The notes: generated by a model not told the origin, from the sequence alone. DNA of 64,000 bases from Phellopilus nigrolimitatus (GCA_021029095.1 JAJOHG010000003.1:868001-932000), one strand, 5' to 3'; shown: positions 24,326 through 37,700, counted from the first letter of the stretch. Translations and numbers: made by a program.

Positions 24326-24758
24326 GTTCCTTAGATTTGCTGGGTTCTTTAGCTGCGTCTTTTGCTTTTCCACAGACACTACGAGCCTTTATTTTTATGT
24401 TGCCTCGCGGCACTTGTTTATCACTTTCATTTTCACCATTCACTCCATTCCATTCCTCAGTCCCAGCCCCAGACATGGTTTCCATCGACATCCATCTATT
24501 GTATAATCAGCTCTTGAAATATTCCCTGTTCGCTCGCCGTTTTTGCATTACGATTTTCTTGATTTATATACCTTCAAGCATGTAGTTACCTCGGTTTCTT
24601 CTCGCGCGTACTTTTAAGCAAGGGCCTTTGTAATAGCCATCGATTTGTATTTTGTTTATGACCATGAGGCAGATGCGTCGACACGTCATTTCAGTTTCGT
24701 CAGCTTCGTTCAGTAACTCGACTTTCAATCTTCTTGCAACTAAAACAACCTGAGGAAA
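24326..24758. other. intergenic, promoter of LCL2
   Basis: 433 bp, pyrimidine-rich in its first half. It holds the 3' end of the disordered-protein gene and the promoter of LCL2. I see nothing else. Confidence 0.4.
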
Positions 24759-25195
24759 ATGCTTTCAACTATTTTTAAAAACACGTTCTTCTGCGTGCTT
24801 TGGATATTGCCCTTAGTATCTGCACAATTCAACTTCTTCGATATGTTTGGTCACGGTCAGCATCAGCAACAACAGCATCGTGGACCAGCGGCTTCCCAAT
24901 GGGTTACACAAGCAGACACAGGTACGTGCTTTCGTTCTGGCAAACCCTCGTCAAGTGTACGGAAGCTTATAATATCATGTCTGACGGCTGTCATGGCGTA
25001 GTCCCTTGCAATGCTTACCTTTGCCCCGTCACGCTGGTCTGCGTACCCAATCCCGCAGATTGCCCATGCCCAAGTCCAGAGGACGAGAAGTGCCTTGTTC
25101 TGGACAGTAAAGAAAAGGACGCGGCGACAGTGGTATGCACGCGGGGGGTAGATGGGTGCGCACAAGTCGAGCGGCTCGCAAGTAAATGGAAATAA
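24759..25195 (+). CDS. LCL2: LCL2-family secreted protein
   Basis: Two exons, 24759-24921 and 25002-25195, encode 118 residues. The first 22 residues (MLSTIFKNTFFCVLWILPLVSA) are a clear signal peptide. Next comes a Gln/His-rich segment after FNFFDMFG. The second exon supplies VPCNAYLCPVTLVCVPNPADCPCPSPEDEKC, which matches the conserved CxxYLCPxTLxCV and DCPCP pattern of the long chronological lifespan protein 2 family. The family is small, fungal and targeted to the secretory pathway; its biochemical function is not known. The cysteine-rich core predicts disulfide bonding in the ER or outside the cell. The 80-nt intron falls just before the cysteine core. Confidence 0.85.
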
Positions 25196-26814
25196 TTGGG
25201 AATGGTACGCAGGAGCTATAAGTCTTTCTCGTACTTAATTTGACACGTGGACGATGATTTGTATATTCTTGAACAGGATCCTCTTCACGGATAGACAGTG
25301 GTCCTGTTCTACTACTCTTTGAGGCAGAATTCTTCTGCAATAAAAGGAAGCCCGCGTGTTACATTATATAAGAGTATGACACCAAATTACGGAGGCTCGC
25401 CGCCAAATCACTCGAGCGTGATCTTTGGCTGAAGTTCGTTTATCCAAAGTTGGCTGATTGTCATATTGGCTCAATCGAACCATCCAAAACATGGAGATTA
25501 CGATATAGTCCTGAAATACAGGTATCATACGGATGACCTTCTAGTCGAGAAGTGCACATATCAAGTCTCCGCTGGCCCCACGCCCTGGAGCATCCCATTC
25601 ATCTGTTTCTCGGGTGTTGTTTCTTTCCCGGTCGTTTGCATCTGTACTACCGTGGTTACTCGATGCCGAGGCTTCTTGGTGGGCTCATCATTTACAACAA
25701 TCCGATCCACGCTGAACTCGCCGTGTACATGTACATGAAAGGATCTGGAAGCTAAGTTTGTATCAAGCCGTCATAGTCAACTCTAGGCCAGAGAACGGGG
25801 GAAGAATTTGGGTGGGGGGATTAATTAATGATTACCCAGAGTGGCGACTCGACTGACTACGACCCTTTTGGAAGTCCATATGCAGGAATTCGGCTTTAGC
25901 TGAGTCGTAAACAAGCTTTTACCTAGTTAGCCATTTGCCCCGTGCTCTAATGAATATCCTCTCCCAAATTCAGTCCCAACATTTCGTTAGTCAATGCCCA
26001 AACCCACGCTCGTCGGGTCCTCAACAATGAACAATTTACTATCTCTGGATCATCACGAAATGAAGGGTTTCAGAAAAGGAATTGTTCTCATACACTCAGC
26101 CACCCTTCGAAGCGGTATCAAATTTCAGTGCCTTCTGCGTCCGCATTCGTAGGGAGTCGCTACTAATTCTGCACGCCTGCTACTATATTCCAGGCACGCT
26201 TTTCCGAGCATTCACACTATGGCCTCGGGCTTCACGTTAATCGACCGCGTATTACAGGATAGCAAAGCATTCCAAAATCATCTGCTTGCCGTCGTCGAAC
26301 TTCCCGCCTTGCAGTTATCGTTCCTCCGACCTTAATACAAATACCAAGCTATTCACTTTCCTGACGAGCTCATAAAGTATTCGACGCGGAGGCAATGTTC
26401 CTTTTTGAAATTGAAAATGTGCTTCGAATGGCGGTAGTGGCGGCGGCGTTGTTCCAAAGCCCGTCAATATAGTTTGTGTTTGACCTCTGGGTTCGAAACC
26501 GGAAGTCAGGTGTGCAATACTAATGCATTCACTTGCATGGTACCTCCCCCTCTCCTCTCCTTCTCTAGTTATAAATTATTTTTAGAGCAAAGATGACATA
26601 TTTTACTCCCCGATCGGGTTGAGCATACCGCCAAAAAATAAGTTACGAATAGCGGCGTAGCACTTAACTTCGAACTCGCTAGAACCTACATATGTAGCGC
26701 CGGAAAGGAACTCTGCTTGCGAAAACTTTATGGGAAGGTGTTTCGCACGGTTCCCGCCTGCTCTCCGTTCGTCAGCGACCGCACTATAGTGACCACTGAC
26801 CATTGACTTCCGCA
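25196..26814. other. 1.6 kb without a convincing gene
   Basis: Only short frames are present. One stretch at about 25552-25755 (plus) reads HALEHPIHLFLGCCFFPGRLHLYYRGYSMPRLL with no clean start and no recognised family; it could be a gene fragment or chance. A TTCGAAA word near 26490 does not fit a tRNA. I see no repeat or transposon end. The right end should contain the SF3B6 promoter. Confidence 0.35.
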
Positions 26815-27384
26815 ATGTCGCTAGCAAGACCTGCAGTAAGTAGGACTTGAGTCTTTATTATGAGAGTTACTTACCTTTCTTTAAAATTTCCCAGACCAAA
26901 TTGCCGGCAGGCGCAAACCGGATTCTGTTCGTGAAGAACCTCGATTACAACATCTCTGGCGAAGACCTGTATGATTTGTTTGGACGATACGGCAGTATAC
27001 GTCAGGTTAGATTGGGAAATGAGGCAAAAACGAAAGGGACGGCATTCGTCGTCTTTGACGATGTCACGGATGTACGTTTTTTTTTTTTTTTTTTTCTCTA
27101 CGAAGTCTCGTTCATTGGCCAATGTTAAACACAAATTCCCGATTTGAACTTTAGGCCAAGAATGCGCTGGAACACCTGAATGGGTTCCATCTTCAGGGAC
27201 GGTATATTGTTGGTGAGTAGATATGTTGTTTCCACCGGACGTTACGTGTATTTATTGCGGGTAATTAGTGCTCTACCACATGCCCGCTAGACAAGACGCC
27301 GCCGCTGCTAAGGCGGATCTAGCGCGTAGAGAGGAAGAAGTCGCAGAGAAAAAGAAAATATACGGCATTGGTGAAGAACCTTAG
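26815..27384 (+). CDS. SF3B6: splicing factor SF3b p14 subunit (SF3B6), RRM protein
   Basis: Four exons (26815-26835, 26895-27071, 27155-27212, 27269-27384) give 123 residues, the usual length for p14. After a 7-residue first exon the protein reads LPAGANRILFVKNLDYNISG (RNP2-bearing strand), DLFGRYGSIRQVRLGN, then KGTAFVVFDD (RNP1 region), HLNGFHLQGRYIVVLYHMPA and the C-terminal DAAAAKADLARREEE helix. This is an almost textbook SF3B6. The protein sits in the U2 snRNP SF3b complex and contacts SF3B1 near the branch-point adenosine. The second intron carries a run of 19 T (27077-27095). Flanks are gene-poor on both sides. Confidence 0.95.
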
Positions 27385-30300
27385 GCATACACTGTCGCAC
27401 TGCGGTTATCTCCAAGCTATCATCGATATTAATGGATTTTTCACGTGTGTTGGCCGTCTTTCTCTTACTCGGCTCTGTATTGTATCACAACGTGTATTTT
27501 ATCTCATACAGCTTCTCTTATTGGCTGTTTTACTGGGTTTGCAACTCTGATCTCACTGGGCAAATAAACTTCTGAAGCCAGAGAAAGGCTGGTGCCGAAA
27601 GCGAAGTCTATTTTGTGCCTGAAAGTAAAGATCTGGCTGTGACTTACTACCCAAGTTGTTGGAGGTTCATATTCGTCTCTCTTCTATCATTTCTTCTATC
27701 AAACGTTACAGGCAATTGAGCACGTCTCCGTGCAATATATGGTTAGGTGTGGTCTTGATTGCCAAGAATGTGCAGGCATGTTCCTTGCTGATCATGGATC
27801 ATGTGTGAGGCATGCTGCTCTCACAGTTTTTTTTCCTGACCAGCGTAATGAAATCCGTTTCTCTCGCATCCATTCTCGAAGAAAACCCGAAACGGAGAAG
27901 GGATCACGAATAGGAAGTAATACTGTTGTCGGAGCCACTTTTTGATCCAGCGCTTACTACTAATAGTGTGCTCCCCACTGCCCCTTCCCGACATCGCACT
28001 GATGACGTCCGACATATACATTGATCGTGAATGCTTCCTGCACTAGTTATCCAAGGCCCCGGAGTTCATTATCGGTTCTTCGTGCCCCCGTGCTTGAGAA
28101 TCGTGCGTCAAGTAAGCTAACAATCCTGATGGAGTTAATTCACTATCACGCTGCGGTGTATAATCTAGCACACATTCACAGGCACTCGCGCTGCATCTAT
28201 ATGGATAGTAAGGTGATAAAGTTGAGTAGGCAGATCACAACAAAAACGGTATCTATTCCAAAAACGCTCTAGTGTGTCGATCCGTGAGTGCACGGTGTGT
28301 TTTCATTACGCCGTGCAACGAGAGGAAACTTAGAAAGCATTTGGAAATCTCGGGCGAAAAAAATGCGATGCGACGTGATCGTAAAGGAGAGCATGCCCAC
28401 CATGATCGGGGCCACTACTGCGTAAGAGTTTTGCTCCTCATTATCAACTCTTGCCAATTCGAGCGCAGTCAGGGCACCAGCCATCGATTTGCGGCGCTGC
28501 GATATTTAATATATTCAGCGAATCAGCGGATCTGTCTTTCCGAGAATTTACTGACCATACTGCTGAGGATACTGGTGACTGAGCATTTGTGAGCACAAAC
28601 GGCGTACGGAGATTTTATTAAAAGGGGGTGGTTATACATTTAAATGCAACAGTAGCAATCAATAGCTCACTATTGCCAGCAGGTTCCCGTACACCTCGGC
28701 GGGACACAATCTTGAGGATGGACTGAGCTGAACTTGCATGTCAATGAAAAGCAGTCGATCTGTTTTATTATCAGCCAGTGCTCGGCGAACGTTCATACTG
28801 GAAGCTGTATCTGACATGCTCGTCGGGCTAATGATCAGACGATATTGGGTAGGTTATAAAAGATGCAGCCTCGAACATTTCACTTTACATACCAATCTAA
28901 TTGCGTGGTTGCATCTTCAGCGCGCGTGAGAAGTAGGCTCTAGTATGAAAGATCATCCGATCTGTACCTCGTGTAGACGTTTCTAACTCTGTTGCAAAAG
29001 CGATGAATAATAAGCAATACGCATGGTGATAAGCTACGCACCTTCTCCAGTAGCACATAGTAATGAAGGCTCGATTAAGCGGAAATGGGATTTAGAGTCG
29101 AGGTCCAATCTCAAAGAGGAGGATCAAGTGGGGACGCAGTCGGGTTGAGGTGGAACAAGTTGCAAAGAAATATTGGAGAAAGACAGGTGAGGTGGGGTTC
29201 ATAGAGAGTGCGGAGAAAGCGATCTGTGGATATAAATCATCGGCGGCCAGCTGGCCACGCCACAGTCTGGAAACTTGCGAGAAAGCATTGCAGTTGTCAT
29301 CTGCCCTACAATCTAGAAAGGGGTCCGAGTCTCAAATGAGAAGGGCAACTGAATAGGCATATTTCAGGTTTAATCGCGAGGAAGTCGGGAGGCTTCGACG
29401 GTTCATGTGCAGAACGTGTTTAAGTCTCCATAAGACAACGGGTACTCTTATCGGTGAATAGGCTTCGCTTTGAGTTGCAGAGAAGCCGCCAAGTCTGACC
29501 AATGGTTGTGCTTGGGAAGGTCAATACGGACTTCCGCAACAAGGAGGAAGCAATGAAAAAACCTGGTCCAGAAGAAGGACGAGCTGCCACTAAAGGTCCG
29601 GAGTCTGTGTCAGCGAGGATGAGCCCGAGTCGTCTGAAAGGCGATCTGAAAAGAAGCTATCAGCACAAGAAATCTTCTGATGAGGTGCGGTCACGCAAAA
29701 ATATCCTTTGAGGGAATAATACACAGCTTGTAGCTTCCTAGACTCCAGAACCAGTGTATCGATGTGTTTGTTTTTGTGAGTAATTTCCGAACTATCCGAC
29801 GTCGTACTAAGACTGGCCGAACGCATGTAAAAAGAAGAAACAACGCATGCATATACTTAAAATTGTAGTAGCTAGACAGGGTCGGCAGAAAAAAAAATTA
29901 TGTGAGCAGCTCAAGGTTGAAGTGACAGCCAAATGCTGAACGCAACACGCACACGTTCCGGTTGAAGTGGTAGTGGATCCACTTGCCACGACCAAGCTCA
30001 ACTTCCAGAAACGAAGGGGAGGTCGGGGTTGATGAGATGGTGCTTACGACCGAACACGTTTGAGTGGATTTTCTGGCTCTGTATAGTTTCAGGTGTTGAG
30101 TTGCTGGGATTGGCTTATGATAAGGTTCGAAGAAGTTCTCAGGTAACAAAGCAGGCATATGCAAGTTCTAAAACCTTACTGAATTTGAACAGTCGTCATT
30201 CAGACCTCTGCGAAAGCAAAAAATCTGGATATAGGATCACGATCTCCGATTGACTACTGCTCGGCGGAATTAACCCACAATCCTGCACCGGTGTGTTGAG

Positions 30301-30619
30301 ACCAGTGGTGTTAGAGGAGGGGAGTAAGGGTAAAACAAGTTCGAAGACTTGGGCTCAGAACATCCTTACGACACAATTTAATGGCTTCACAGACCCCCCA
30401 CTTAAAACGCCAAGTAAAATACACATACTAATTTGCAGATGCAGAACACTATATACACGCGTGGGGGAAAACACCAGACAAGTAAGCTCAGCAGTCATCG
30501 AGAGCAGATTCTTTTCGCAGCCCCGCATCAATCATAAAGGCGGAGAGTACGTCTTTACGACCAATAGGAACCTGAGGATATACAGGTCACGATCTTACGC
30601 AAGCCTTCCAAGTAAACAC
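27385..30619. other. 3.2 kb gene-poor region
   Basis: The largest gap in the window. All frames are below about 130 codons and none has recognisable motifs. A plus-strand frame at 30293-30676 overlaps the antisense of FAL1's last exon. I found no terminal inverted repeats, tandem repeat, tRNA or rRNA by eye. It may hold unannotated non-coding transcripts or long-decayed transposon sequence. Nothing in it supports a specific call. Confidence 0.4.
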
Positions 30620-32272
30620 CTAAATCAATTCAGCGGCGTTGACCGGCATCTCGTCCTAGACGTTTTCTCCGGTTAGTGGAGGCAGACGGAAATGGTGAAA
30701 CCTGGAACTTACAATTTGAGTGCTGTAGAATTGTTCTGAAGGTCAAAAAAGAAAAGAGTTAAACAAGCAATAGCGTTCGAACAGAAAAGAGACTGACCAA
30801 TGTCCCGGAGAATCCGAACATCGTCTACAGTCACGAACTGGTGACCATGATCCTAATTCAGACTAAAACGCTTAGAAATAGAAAATGTACCCACGTTTAT
30901 CGCAACACCTTTCCTTCCGAAGCGTCCAGAACGACCGATACGGTGGATGTAGTTTTCACGATTTCTAAAGTAGTATCATAAGCATATTATGAACGAGACA
31001 AAGGGGGAGTTGCGTACGCAGGCAAGTCATAGTTGATAACCAGAGAAACTTGTTGTACGTCGATACCACGCGCCCATACATCGGTCGTAATAAGTACCCG
31101 GCTTATAGACAAAGGAATCCTTAGTTTAATTTGCCCATAAAGGTGAAACCCACCCGAAAGAGAATGAACGTACGAAGTACCAGCCCGGAACTCTGCCATG
31201 ATGGCGTCCCGCTCCTTCTGTGGCATCTCGCCATGCATAGAAGACACAGTAAAGTTCGCCGCGCGCATCTTTTCCGTGAGCCAGTCCACCTGTTCAAGTA
31301 TCAATCAATAACCGTCCTAGTCTACGATGTGTGAACAATCTTGCCTTCCTCCTCGTGTTGCAAAAGATTACAGCTTGGGTGATTGTTAATGTGTCATAGA
31401 GGTCGCACAACGTGTCAAATTTCCAATCCTCCTTCTCCACAGCGACGAAAAATTGTTTGATTCCCTCAAGCGTGAGCTCATCACGCTTTACGAGAATGCG
31501 TATAGGATCCGTCATAAACTTGGTGGTCATTTCAAGAACATCATACGGCAACGTAGCGCTGAGAATGACGACCTGAGTCGCGGGTGGGAGGTAACGGTAA
31601 ACGTCGTAGATCTGGTCCTTGAAGCCCTTATTGAGAAGCTCGTCAGCCTCGTCCAACACTAGCATCTTGATGTTCCGTGTCCTCAAGCTCCGTCTCCTAA
31701 TCATGTCAAAGACGCGTCCTGGAGTCCCAGACACAACGTGCTGCCCATACTCCAGCTTCCGGATGTCCTCGCCAATCGAAGTACCCCCAATGCAGGCGTG
31801 GCATTGCACATTCATATAGTCGCCAAGCGCAAGGAGCACGGACTGAATTTGAGTCGCCAATTCACGGGTCGGTGATAGCACAAGCGCTTGCGTCTCGCGG
31901 AGGGTCACGTCTATTGACTGAAGAATTGAGATGGAAAAGGTGGCCGTTTTACCCGTCCCGGACTGCGCTTGGGCAATTACGTCGCGTCCTTGGACGATCG
32001 GCAGAATGGCACGCTGCTGGATCGCAGACGGCTTTTCGAAATCTAAAGCGAGAGCTATAGTAAACGAATATGCACCAATTCGGCGAGAAACGCACTGTAT
32101 GCATAAATTCCGCGCAGCAAGTCCTCCTTTAACCCGAGGTCATCGAAAGTCGAGATCACAGAAACCGCCTCTGATGATTCGAACACGAGTTTCTAAGTAG
32201 GAAAATCACGTCAATACAGCTTAAAGATGACGAAATCATACTCACTTCGTCATTTGCGTTAATTCCGGCCAT
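30620..32272 (-). CDS. FAL1: DEAD-box RNA helicase eIF4A-III/Fal1
   Basis: Minus-strand gene of about 400 residues starting MAGINANDE. After splicing the N-terminus contains [29 protein letters not shown] (Q motif). All helicase motifs are present in order: AQSGTGKT (Walker A), PTRELA, GG-T, TPGRVFD, DEAD ([10 protein letters not shown]), SAT, then in the second RecA domain [15 protein letters not shown] and HRIGRSGR. The C-terminus [11 protein letters not shown] is specific to the eIF4A-III/Fal1 branch rather than eIF4A. Members act in 18S rRNA maturation (yeast Fal1) and in the exon junction complex of intron-rich eukaryotes. The heavy intron load of this genome makes the EJC role likely. 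The start lies 168 bp from the divergent SF3A3. Confidence 0.95.
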
Positions 32273-32440
32273 TTTTCCTAGCTGCACAGGACCGCGGTAT
32301 GTTACAGAGCTCGACAGTCGAGTATGAAAGTTTGCTATTGGCAGACAGAAGGTCGGAGTTAGTAATCCTTCCATTTCTGGAAGCAGCCAAGCAGCGGACT
32401 CGCCGCCCAAGCTCGAGCTCACTTGTTCGTGCCGGCGACC

Positions 32441-34279
32441 ATGGACTCGATCATCGAAGCACAGCGCCAAAATCACGAGGAAATAGAAAGGTTTGAGCGC
32501 GCTCTGGCGACGGTCCTTTCTAAACCGCAGTCGACCCAGCATGCTAAGCTTGCCAACGAGCACAAGGCTTCGCTGATACTCGACCGTATAACCTCACGCG
32601 CGCACACTCTTCACAATTTCTACCAAGACGAAGCAACACGGAAAGCTGAAATAGAAGCCATTTCTGGATCGAAACCAGATGATCTCTCCGAGTTCTACTC
32701 AAGACTGGGGAAAATCAAGGAGTACCATCACAAGTACCCTGACCAGGTTGTTGGAGGTTTTGAGTTGGAGCTTGCTGCACTAGTTGACAACAATGCAGGC
32801 GAAGTCGACGGCGATGACTATGAGGAGGAAGATCGTGAGCTCCACACTCATCTTATTAGCCGATTTACTCGCTGAAGCTGCCGTTTTCGTTCAGCTATAT
32901 CGTTGCTCTTCTCAGGCGAAGAAGCTTATGGACGTTACCTCGATCTTTACGTGCATCATACTGGGTATAACAACTTGAGAAACATCAACAAGCGACTTAC
33001 CTATTTGCAATACCTCGACGCCCTTGCTACTGCAGAATTCGGACTCGTGCATCAAGAGGTTCCAAAGAAACGCGGTACTCGAAGGATTACGAAAAGTAAC
33101 CAAATTCAGTTGTTGTCAAATATGGTGATGCTAAAAGAGATCCTCGTTGAAGTTACATTGTCGCTCTCCACGCATATCTTCTATCATTTTCGAAAAAGAC
33201 GCAACCACTTGTCGACGTAACGGGACAGCAGAAGCAGGCAGAAGTGGAATTCGATTCTCTATGGGCTGGTGGGAAGGTCATTGGTTGGGCAGAGCCCAAG
33301 AGCGGAAAAATCAACGGTTCAGGTACCGGAGAAAGTGAGGGTATATGGTGTAGTGCTTGTACGTGCCATTTTTTAAGAGAGTGCTCGTTGTTTCTCATTT
33401 GGTTCCAGGCCAAAAGAACTATTCAAAGCAAACCGTCTATGATGCCCACCTGACTTCCAAAAAGCATGTAAAGGCAACTTCTCGCCAGGCTTCTTCTGAA
33501 GCACCACCCACATATCCCAACGGTTTATCCGCAGACGTACCTTACTCACAGCATCAAAGCATCAAGGATTCAAGAATTCGGACATCAGCTCAACTCACCT
33601 TCCTTGTAACGTCACTTCTGGCTTCCCTTATGACAACATTGACCGAGACGAAGTCGAATGTTGAGCGACGTTTTTCCCTTACTGCGAAAGAGCGTGAGGC
33701 AGAGCTCATCGAAAAACCGGCACCGGCTCCTACACCTACTGCAAATGCAGACGAGAATGCGAACGAGGAAGAGGAAGAGGAACGTATATACAATCCTTTA
33801 AAACTTCCGCTAGGGTGGGACGGCAAGCCCATTCCGTACTGGCTCTACAAGCTACATGGGCTTGGTGTTGAGTACAGATGCGAAATATGTTCGGACCACG
33901 TTTACATGGGGCGGTAGGCATTTCTAAGTTGGCCTATTTTTAACTAGGTACTTATTGTTTCGTACAAAGGAAAAACTTCGACCGCCATTTCCAAGAGTCC
34001 CGGCACGCATTTGGTATGCGCGCTTTAGGATTACCAAACACTAAACATTTTCACGAGATCACTCGGATTGAAGATGCATTAACTTGTGCGTAATAAATCC
34101 CTCCTACTTTCTTACGACGTGGTGCTGAGCAGCGAGTTTCCGCAGTGGCTGAAAAATTGAAACGCGAGGGAAAGCAGGAGATTTTCTCGCAGGAGACTAT
34201 GGAGGAGCTGGAAGATGACGAGGGTAACGTCTACAATCGCAAGACCTACGAGGATCTGAAGAAGCAAGGACTTATATGA
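32441..34279 (+). CDS. SF3A3: splicing factor 3A subunit 3 (SF3a60/Prp9)
   Basis: Multi-exon gene, about 510 residues. It starts [26 protein letters not shown] and continues with [46 protein letters not shown] (restored by an intron at 32835) and [17 protein letters not shown] matrin-type C2H2 finger, [24 protein letters not shown], is completed across an intron near 33355. The C-terminal block has [24 protein letters not shown], then [32 protein letters not shown] (second finger), and [16 protein letters not shown] at the end. These are the hallmarks of SF3a60/Prp9, part of the U2 snRNP needed for branch-site recognition. Divergent from FAL1. Confidence 0.95.
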
Positions 34280-34736
34280 ATAAGTCTTGGGTTTTCATTG
34301 CCGTTCCTTTTCTTCGTCCCCCTTGGTCACGTTGATGTTGTTGAGGGTCCGTAGCTTAAATCCTACGTTGATCACGTCTGCGTATAAATGTTATTTACTC
34401 GATTGCCAAGGTTGTGGACGTATTTGGGCTCTAGTTTATTAACAGGACTGCAGGAGTGTAGATATATATGAACGGCCACATGCCAGAAAATACGCAAGAC
34501 AAACTGTCAGGAACAAAGGAAGAGTTCTTTGTCATTGGCCATACCCCTTCTCCGGAATTCTGAACTACAGCAGACAAGCACTCGGGTAACAGAGCAAGGA
34601 AATTCGGACTGATGGACAGCGTCAAGTGTCGTTTGCAATAACAATCAAGGAAAACTTCGAATAAGTAAAGCAATGAGGTATTACAGAAAGCGATTTATGT
34701 TACAACATTTTGCGGTTGGACTATGTATTCAGAGAT
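34280..34736. other. intergenic between convergent SF3A3 and the synaptojanin-like gene
   Basis: 457 bp between two stop codons, expected to be 3' UTR and poly(A) signals from both sides. I see no gene or repeat. Confidence 0.4.
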
Positions 34737-37700
34737 CTAAGTACTACCGTCATGAGAGGTTAAGACAGGTTTTGTACTCCGCGACGGAGGCGGTGGTGGG
34801 ACTGGTTTTCTACGTGGCGGAACAACAGTCGGTGTAACCAACGAAAGTGCGTCTGTGTACAGCTCTTCGTCAGACGATGAGGGTGAAGATAGAGGACTAT
34901 TCGGTGCGGAATCAAAGGGGTTCGAAGGAACATCCCTGGCCTTCGAAAGAACTTCTTCTGTGGCATAAACACCATCTGGGTGATCTGGAGAAACGCGTGA
35001 GCAAATCGTCGTATTAGAGCTCGCCAAAGATTGGCGGACGTACCTAGATCAATCCACCATGCATGTTCCTCGGAACTTGGAGGAGGAACTTGATATGAAA
35101 CAAGTCAGTGTCAATTGCAATGCGCATGTATGTTCACGTACGATCATCCGGCTCTTCTTCCAGAGTCATCGAAGCCAACTTTTCATCGAGTTTCTCATCG
35201 GGGCCCGTCGAGACGACGCTGTCGAGCAGCAGTCTATGAAGGGCGTTCCGCTTCGTAGCGTCGATCACGCGAACTTCTGCGCGGAAAATCGCGAACACTA
35301 TTATGCGGATCGCCGTCAGAGCCCAATTAGGATAAAAAGATCGACGGGTTTACCCGGGCGATGGTCCGAACCCAGGAGTTCAGCCCTGGAATACACGACA
35401 AGGTCGAGGTCATCTCCTCTGTAGAGAATGCGATCTGGAGATTGGAGGAAAAAGTTGTATCTCAAAAACATATATCGAACGCATCAACGAGTTCATTACC
35501 TGTCCATGCAGGTATGCGCATCTTCTCACTTGTGTCGTAGCGTTGCGAGTGTAGGTCATATCTGTAGGTTGGTCGAAACAAGAGAGGCCCCTCATCGCAG
35601 CCAATGAACGCCATTTGGGAATCTATTGCCTTCTTCAGCTGGTCTCCAGCAACAAGAGCGTCTAAATCGTCCGCTTCTGCAAGAGCCCGGACGACGCCGT
35701 TTTCCATATCGATACGATAGTTCGTATCCGCAAGCCATATTACGTTGCTGGATGCATCCTAGTCAGTTGATCGACGGCCAGAAAACAGTCAACTGGGACT
35801 TACTCGTGACCGCCGATCGTCTTCCCCTTCAAAAAGTGCAGCCCGCTAACGATCGTGCGATAATCGGAGTTGCGCTCCTCCACGTTTGAGTGCCCAGCCG
35901 CAAGATGTGCGGTGAGGAAGCAAAAGCTGGTGTCATAGAAATCGAGACGTATTCCTACAGCACCCTTGTTTCCGGACATTCCCCTGAGGCCAGTCTTTCG
36001 GGTCGTAGCCTCGACGTTGCGGATTGAACTGATAAGACTGGTTTTCACGAAAACTAACAACGCAGTGCCTACGAGCTTTAAGGTTACACAGACGTTAGAA
36101 ATAACTCATACTCAAAATGACAATTATATACCTGCTCACTACGAAGAAGAATATAGTCCGCTTTTTTATCAGGCCGGCGATCTAGTGTCTCTGTAATTGC
36201 GTTTTCCCAAACGCGTCTTCATAATTCGTCAGAAGAGCCCGAAATGGATTTTTTAAAGGCTGTAGTTCACCTTTTTTCCGGGTCAGTCTGGACGATTTGT
36301 TGCGCAGTAAGTGGCACGATTTCTTGAAACCCAAGAACAAGCATATCTGGTCTTTTTATGATGAGCAGCTAGTCGAAAACGAGTAGAAGTAAAATCGATT
36401 ACTCGTCGTAGCCTATATTTCATACAAGTAGGTTAGTGTCGGATGATACAAACGTATTTACCAACATACTTGATCGAGGAAATAGCCAAGGCAATAATGA
36501 TTCTGATGGTGGCTGCAGATTGGGAGTTAATATCTGATCGAGAATCACAGCATTAAACTCACCCGTCCGTTCAGATTCCACGTTCCTACAAAGATCGAGC
36601 TGGATTTCGTTGACGAATACTCGGGTAATCTGCACAAGTCGTTTTTAGTTCTCTTTTTGTTCGTCTTCGACGCCGCCTAATTCACCTTAGGGCAAGAGCC
36701 GCATTGACGGTGTCATGGATAGGGTCGTAGATCGTGACTGGTCGTTGGAAGGTCAGGTTTCCCTGTGCACGCAAATTTCAATTTCGTACTAACAAGTTCC
36801 GATAGAAAGGCTCTCACAAGAAACATGTCAATGGCAGTCTGCTTGCTTTTGTCCTGAAAATTGTTTATGTATGCACGCGATACACTCTTCGTCGCGTCAG
36901 ACAGCATACCTGTGCAGAGGATATCATTAGAGCAGATCCCGACGACTGAGGCATAGAAGTTAAAAAATTCGCACCTCCTAGCGTGCGCTTGCCACTTCTC
37001 GTAAAGCTCGTATTTAGAGCACCGGTGCCAGCATATATTCGCGAAAGCGCATCTCCATTCTCTGCCCATAGCTCTCGATGGTTATTCCACAGCGAAGTAG
37101 AAGCGATCCACTCTCGCCGGACAAGGGTCAGATATTGTTCGAGAGAAGTGCGAGAGAAAATATCTTGTACAAAATTTGTGCGGTCAAGACTAAAATTGGG
37201 GACATTAACAAGAGATTTTATGGACTAAATGCATTCACCCACCAGTCTAGACAATTTGTGCGGAAGATACCACTCTGCTCTATGACAACTTCTTGTAGCG
37301 ATGGGTCGAATAGCGTGTATCCAAATCTATCGGCGTTGTTTTGGATACCTTCTTGTCGTCTTCAACCATAGTACGGTGAGTAAAATGACACGCAAAGAGT
37401 ATTGAATATCCAAACCCACTTAAGCTCTCGAATGACACTTTCATGCCCGCCGATTCGCACAACATTATGGAAATCGAAATGCGTGATACCAATATCGTTG
37501 CCGAACACTGCGGAGCGCGCCGCATGCAGGTGCTGCGCATATGCGGACGACAGGATTGTCTCGTTCTCCTTTGTGCCGAGGAGGTTGATGGCGTGCACAG
37601 CATTGTACTCCTCAATGAGGTGTGCGAAGTGCTTTTCGAACGCGGGCTGCGACGCATGCGGACGTGTGATTTGTATACGCTGACCAAACGTCTGGAGGCC

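Noticed and set aside
26480..26520. GGGTTCGAAACC resembling a B box
   Set aside because: No matching T stem, anticodon stem or A box upstream on either strand.
27077..27095. Run of 19 T in an SF3B6 intron as a special element
   Set aside because: A simple homopolymer inside an intron, best read as an expanded pyrimidine stretch; length may be a sequencing artefact.
30293..30676. 127-codon plus-strand frame in the gene-poor island
   Set aside because: Overlaps the antisense of FAL1's last exon and shows no motif.
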